Assembly: GCA_016784705.1 (NCBI GenBank)
Contig: JADHUD010000085.1
Span: 1-8,993, forward strand
DNA: 8,993 bases
Direction: 5' to 3'
DNA from: Spirochaetia bacterium
Lineage (GTDB): Bacteria > Spirochaetota > Spirochaetia > JABMQR01
Position 1 is the first letter of the stretch. Each line of letters opens with the position of its first letter. Below the pieces are notes generated by a model that did not search any database, was not told the origin of the DNA, and saw only the letters and a program-made list of their open reading frames with translations. Both the position numbers and the translations under genes were made by a program. Below are positions 5,500 to 8,993 of the stretch, piece by piece.

Positions 5500-7872
5500 G
5501 TGTTGAAAAAAATGTCTCAAAGAACACTTACCGATCTGGAATTTGATAAAATTATAAATGAACTCATCTCATTGACCAGATCACATGAGGGTAAGACACG
5601 GATTTTACAGAGAGAATTTATTATTGATGAGGACTTACTTCGTACACAACACCAGTATCTTACTGAAATAATTTCTATTCGTGCAGATAAAGGGAATTAT
5701 CAAAGTCTGTATTTTCCTGAAATTCATACCAGTCTTCTAAAAGTTAAAATTGAAGGTTCCACACTTGATGGTCCTGAACTTTATGATATAGGAATTTATC
5801 TCAATTCTTCCTGTGCATTAAAAAATTATTTTTCTTCATCAGATAATTATTGTCCTGTTCAAACAGTAAAACTTCTTGAAAATTTACCTGATTTGCATAG
5901 GTTGGAGAATAATATACTTACTGATTTGGAGAATCCCGGTAAAGTTAAAGAAAATCACCCGCAATTACTTCCTTTTATCAAGGCCTTTGAACATGCAAGG
6001 AAAGAACGCGGCATTACAGCAGATCAATATATAAAAAATCCCCAAGCAAGAATGCAGGGTGAACAGGCTGTTTTTAGAGATGGGAGGATTGTTCTTCCTT
6101 TAAAAAGTAGTGAAAAAAACTCTTTACGCGGAGTTCTGCATGGAACATCAGGTTCCGGTGCAACACTATTTATTGAACCCTATGATTTGGTTGAAAAGAA
6201 TAATAAAGTTGCCATTGCAGAACAGCAGATTTTTATTGAGATTCAAAAAATATACCGTGAATTAACTGAAAAAGTGCGAGCTGCTCTTTTAGATCTTCTC
6301 ATGGTTAAGGATATAATAGGCGAAATGGATATGTATTTGGCAAAAGCAGATTATGCAGAGAAATATCAGTGCACTAAAGCCAATTTTACAGATCAGGGGC
6401 TTGTCTTGAAAAGCGCGCGTCATCCGCTCCTTCATAAAAAAGCTGTTCCTATTGATGTGGTCTTAGACTCCGACATTAAAGCAATGATTATGTCAGGCCC
6501 AAATGCCGGTGGGAAAACAGTTACGCTAAAAACCATTGGTCTGCTGATTCTTATGAACCAATTTGGAATGTATATTCCAGCAGGAGAAGGGTGTGAACTA
6601 CCTATATTTCATCAGATTTATACAGATATTGGTGATGAACAATCTATAGAAGATGATCTATCAACATTTTCAGGCCATATGAAACACATAAGTGAAATAC
6701 TTCATGAGGTAACAGATTTTCCGAAATCACTGCTGATTTTTGATGAACTGGGTTCTGGAACAGATCCAATCGAAGGTTCAGCTCTTGCAAGATCAATACT
6801 GGAATATTCTGCTGAGAAAGCCAAGATTACTCTGATTACCAGTCATCATTCCGTATTAAAACAGTATGCTTATGCGGCTAAGCATATTATAAATGCTTCT
6901 ATGGAATTTGACGAAAGGAATAATATACCTACTTACCGTGTTATTTCGGGATTGCCCGGTGAAAGTTATGCAATTGAAACAGCTGAACGAATGCAGATGC
7001 CGAAGATTATAACTCGTACAGCTAAGTCTTATTTAACTGATGAAACGGTTAAAATCAGTTCAATAATAAAAGGACTTGAAGAACAAAAACGTAATCAGGA
7101 AAGTGTACTTCAGGAGATTCTTGGTAAAAAGAAAAGTTTACAGGAAAAAATAAGAAATTATGATCTGAAAATGCTTCAGTTTAAACAAATGGAATATATT
7201 CGTAAAAATTCCGAATTATCCGATTTAAGTAAATTTGCAGTTTCCACGAAGAAAATGCTTGAAAATCTTGTAAGGGAATTAAAGGAAGGTGAACTGACCC
7301 GTGAAAAAACAAAAAGAGTCAAAGCCTTTATCCAAGAAATTGATCAGAAAATTGAATCAGAAAAAACTGAACTTGAAAATGAAAAGGAGTCACTTGAAAC
7401 AGTTGGAAAAACTGTTTTTGAAAAGGGTATGGCAGTTCGGGTTGGAGCAGCACATAAAGAGGGTGAAATTCTACGCCGGGAACGGAAAGGGTATTGGGTT
7501 GTACTTGTTGATTCTATGAAGATAACACTTCCGGAGAGTGAGATATCGCCTGTATCCGTGCAGAGCAAAGGAGAAAAAAACAGCAAACCCGGTCATAAAT
7601 TCTCCCTGGGTTTTTTTTCTTCCTCAAAGCCGGTCTATTGTCTTGATGTGCGTGGAAATACTTTGCAGGAAGCCATAAATTTTTTACAAAAGCAAATAGA
7701 TAGCGCTCTCATGCATAATATGCTGCAGTTTTCAGTAATTCACGGGAAAGGTGACGGAATACTTCAGAGAGGAATTCATGACTATCTGAAAGTGCAGACA
7801 GTTATAGATCATTTTGAATTTGCGCTTCCGGATGATGGTGGATATGGGAAAACAATCATATATTTAAAATGA
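5500..7872 (+). CDS. mutS2: MutS2 family ATPase with C-terminal Smr domain
   Basis: MutS2 proteins were first linked to suppression of recombination and, in Bacillus subtilis, to splitting or processing collided ribosomes. From GTG 5500 the protein has 790 residues, close to the usual length near 785. The family N-terminus TLTDLEFDKI appears at once. The MutS-type ATPase domain has Walker A GPNAGGKT (333-340), STFSGHM, and Walker B LLIFDELGSGTDP with D415/E416, then ITSHHS. A long charged coiled coil follows (about 510-640), a KOW-like beta segment (VFEKGMAVRVG onward), and the Smr domain with LDVRG (715-719) and HGKGDG (748-753). As in the family, the MutS mismatch-binding domain is absent. 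The frame extends to ATG 5467, but the ribosome site supports 5500. It follows rsgA, with no promoter seen between them. An intragenic hairpin lies at 7585-7613. Confidence 0.96.
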   Translation: MLKKMSQRTLTDLEFDKIINELISLTRSHEGKTRILQREFIIDEDLLRTQHQYLTEIISIRADKGNYQSLYFPEIHTSLLKVKIEGSTLDGPELYDIGIYLNSSCALKNYFSSSDNYCPVQTVKLLENLPDLHRLENNILTDLENPGKVKENHPQLLPFIKAFEHARKERGITADQYIKNPQARMQGEQAVFRDGRIVLPLKSSEKNSLRGVLHGTSGSGATLFIEPYDLVEKNNKVAIAEQQIFIEIQKIYRELTEKVRAALLDLLMVKDIIGEMDMYLAKADYAEKYQCTKANFTDQGLVLKSARHPLLHKKAVPIDVVLDSDIKAMIMSGPNAGGKTVTLKTIGLLILMNQFGMYIPAGEGCELPIFHQIYTDIGDEQSIEDDLSTFSGHMKHISEILHEVTDFPKSLLIFDELGSGTDPIEGSALARSILEYSAEKAKITLITSHHSVLKQYAYAAKHIINASMEFDERNNIPTYRVISGLPGESYAIETAERMQMPKIITRTAKSYLTDETVKISSIIKGLEEQKRNQESVLQEILGKKKSLQEKIRNYDLKMLQFKQMEYIRKNSELSDLSKFAVSTKKMLENLVRELKEGELTREKTKRVKAFIQEIDQKIESEKTELENEKESLETVGKTVFEKGMAVRVGAAHKEGEILRRERKGYWVVLVDSMKITLPESEISPVSVQSKGEKNSKPGHKFSLGFFSSSKPVYCLDVRGNTLQEAINFLQKQIDSALMHNMLQFSVIHGKGDGILQRGIHDYLKVQTVIDHFEFALPDDGGYGKTIIYLK

Positions 7873-7945
7873 TGTACTAACTAAGCCTTGTATAAAGACT
7901 TAATTTTATAGTAAAAAGGTATGGCTATTATTTTGACAATATCAT

Positions 7946-7950
7946 GAGGA
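7946..7950 (+). promoter_or_regulatory. Ribosome binding site fixing the atpE start at 7956
   Basis: GAGGA lies 5 bases before ATG 7956. The frame also opens at ATG 7944, but that ATG has no Shine-Dalgarno sequence and would add only MRKR, so 7956 is preferred. Confidence 0.65.
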
Positions 7951-7955
7951 AACGC

Positions 7956-8573
7956 ATGGAAGTAAAATTACAGGAATTGATTGACTCTATAAAAAAAGAA
8001 GGGGTTGAATCGGCTGAACAGGAGGCTGATTTAATTATTAAAGCTGCGGATGATAAAGCTGATTCTATCATTTCAGATGCTCGTAAGAAAGCTGCCAGGA
8101 TGATTAGTGAAGCGGAAAAAAAGTCTGAGATGAAAGAACAGAGTAGTATTTCTTCTATAGTACAGGCTTCAAGAGATCTTCTTCTGTCACTGGAAAAAAA
8201 TATCACTTCAATTTTAACAATGCTTCTGCAGGAAAGATTGGAAAAAGAGCTGAAGAAAAACGATGTTCTTGCCGATTTAGTAAAAATATTATTAACCTCC
8301 GATTTGGCGTCTGGGAATAATGAAATCATTCAGTTACCTGAAGAGAGCCTTAAGAGTGTACAGAACATTCTTTTAGCTGATATTGGTGAGAAACTTAGAA
8401 AAGGTTATGAACTCAAACCGGTAAAGAATCTTTCAAGCGGATTCAGATTTGCTGAAAAAGACGGAAATGGTTATTTTAATGTGACACCGGAAGTTCTGGC
8501 CGACATGCTTGGAAAGTTTCTTAATCCCGAACTGAAGGCACTATTAATACAAGCAGCAGGAGAAGGAGAATAG
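7956..8573 (+). CDS. atpE: V/A-type ATPase subunit E (peripheral stalk)
   Basis: From ATG 7956 this is a 205-residue protein beginning MEVKLQELI, the start I recall for spirochaetal V-ATPase E subunits. The N-terminal half is a charged, Ala-rich helix (about 1-65, repeated E/K/A residues) that would form the stalk coiled coil with subunit G/H. The C-terminal half (about 130-200), including the GFRFAEKDGNGYFNVT block, is the globular cap that contacts the catalytic A3B3 head. The complex couples ATP hydrolysis or synthesis to ion movement across the inner membrane. The gene starts 83 bases after mutS2; no confident promoter is visible between them. A DUF2764 gene follows after 2 bases, and atpA, atpB and further subunits should lie beyond the right edge. 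Confidence 0.9.
   Translation: MEVKLQELIDSIKKEGVESAEQEADLIIKAADDKADSIISDARKKAARMISEAEKKSEMKEQSSISSIVQASRDLLLSLEKNITSILTMLLQERLEKELKKNDVLADLVKILLTSDLASGNNEIIQLPEESLKSVQNILLADIGEKLRKGYELKPVKNLSSGFRFAEKDGNGYFNVTPEVLADMLGKFLNPELKALLIQAAGEGE
8563..8568 (+). promoter_or_regulatory. Ribosome binding site for the TTG-started DUF2764 gene
   Basis: AAGGAG lies 7 bases before TTG 8576 and overlaps the end of atpE. It is the best Shine-Dalgarno sequence in the window and supports a TTG start. Confidence 0.8.
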
Positions 8574-8575
8574 CT

Positions 8576-8993
8576 TTGTCTGGCTATTATTATTTTGCAG
8601 CATCATTACCTATGCTGAAGAAAGATGCGGAATCACCTTTTTCATCTAAAGAGTTCATCTTATTATGCAGTTCCCAGATCTCGGAAAAGGATTTGACTAT
8701 TCTTCAGGAAGCGGTTATTGATGGATCCGGGAATACTGAACTGCACAAAGTAATTGAATTATGGAATAATTTTGTTTCTGCTCTGCATATTGATATAGCT
8801 GCTTCAAGAGCTGAGAAAATGGGAATTGATTCTGACGAGTATTCTGTTACATTCAGGCAAGTACCCGTTACGGCAGATATTGTTAAACAATTGATGCAGG
8901 CATCAAATCCATTGGAAGCTGAAAATATATTGTTTGCTGTGAAATGGAATTTTATTGAGGAGCTCTGTACTAATCATTTTTTTGATATGGTAA
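8576..8993 (+). CDS. DUF2764 family protein of the V-ATPase operon (partial, runs off right edge)
   Basis: The open frame starts at TTG 8576 and continues without a stop to the window end, giving 139 residues. The N-terminus SGYYYFAASLPML is the hallmark of the DUF2764 family, followed by the typical SPFSSKEFILLC segment and a helical, charged remainder. No signal peptide or membrane span is visible. The gene sits 2 bases after atpE with a strong ribosome site, so it is co-translated with the ATPase. In spirochaetal V-ATPase operons this protein occupies the slot between subunit E and subunit A, where archaeal operons carry subunits C and F. A role as a stalk or assembly component is an inference from position only. 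The C-terminal part is missing from the window, not broken. Confidence 0.88.
   Translation, partial: MSGYYYFAASLPMLKKDAESPFSSKEFILLCSSQISEKDLTILQEAVIDGSGNTELHKVIELWNNFVSALHIDIAASRAEKMGIDSDEYSVTFRQVPVTADIVKQLMQASNPLEAENILFAVKWNFIEELCTNHFFDMV

Noticed and set aside
7344..7586. Minus-strand 80-codon frame opposite the mutS2 coiled coil
   Set aside because: Low-complexity Ser/Phe sequence caused by the charged coiled coil on the plus strand.
7933..7938. Perfect TTGACA just before atpE as a -35 box
   Set aside because: A matching -10 would fall about 17 bases downstream, inside atpE after its start codon, so it cannot drive full-length atpE.
7928..8329. Minus-strand 133-codon frame opposite atpE
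   Set aside because: It is Ser/Phe-rich, which is the expected shadow of a Lys/Glu/Ala-rich coiled coil on the opposite strand; no start signal or family match.

Overview
The window looks like chromosomal DNA of an AT-rich spirochaete. The strongest reason is the run rsgA, mutS2, V-type ATPase subunit E, DUF2764 protein on one strand. As I recall, Borrelia carries the same neighbourhood around its V-ATPase operon. A V/A-type instead of an F-type ATPase, and the pairing of a cysteine-headed pentapeptide-repeat protein with a small metallo-beta-lactamase-fold protein, also fit Treponema/Spirochaeta relatives. No phage, transposase or CRISPR signal is visible, so this is mainly a housekeeping region.

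Layout: 1-382 (minus) is the N-terminal part of elongation factor G, running off the left edge. 383-728 holds no gene but has two abutting palindromes just upstream of EF-G and a good tRNA promoter at its right end. 729-801 is tRNA-Val(UAC), followed by an intrinsic terminator. 854-1207 has no gene but is dense in inverted repeats of REP-like character. 1208-3237 (plus) is a tight three-gene unit: yggS (PLP homeostasis), an unrecognised small membrane protein, and an RluD-type pseudouridine synthase. 3302-4461 (minus) is a two-gene unit, a pentapeptide-repeat protein followed by an MBL-fold hydrolase-like protein, coupled by a GTGA overlap. 4462-4526 is a compact divergent promoter region. 4527-8993 (plus) carries rsgA, mutS2, V-ATPase subunit E and the 5' part of a DUF2764 gene that runs off the right edge.

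Function: much of the window serves the ribosome (EF-G, tRNA-Val, RluD-type rRNA modification, RsgA 30S maturation, MutS2 with its Smr domain for collided ribosomes). The right edge begins a V-type ATPase operon.

The most interesting points are: a divergent promoter pair sharing one -35 core and apparently giving leaderless or near-leaderless mRNAs for rsgA and the pentapeptide gene; an MBL-fold protein whose HxHxDH motif reads HRHPSH (Asp to Ser); a palindrome cluster at 879-1073 whose longest hairpin loop repeats a 19-nt block found upstream of EF-G; a 13-nt tandem repeat at the rsgA stop codon that places a TAA in all three frames; and the DUF2764 gene in the V-ATPase operon. I found no clear evidence for a wholly new multi-gene system.
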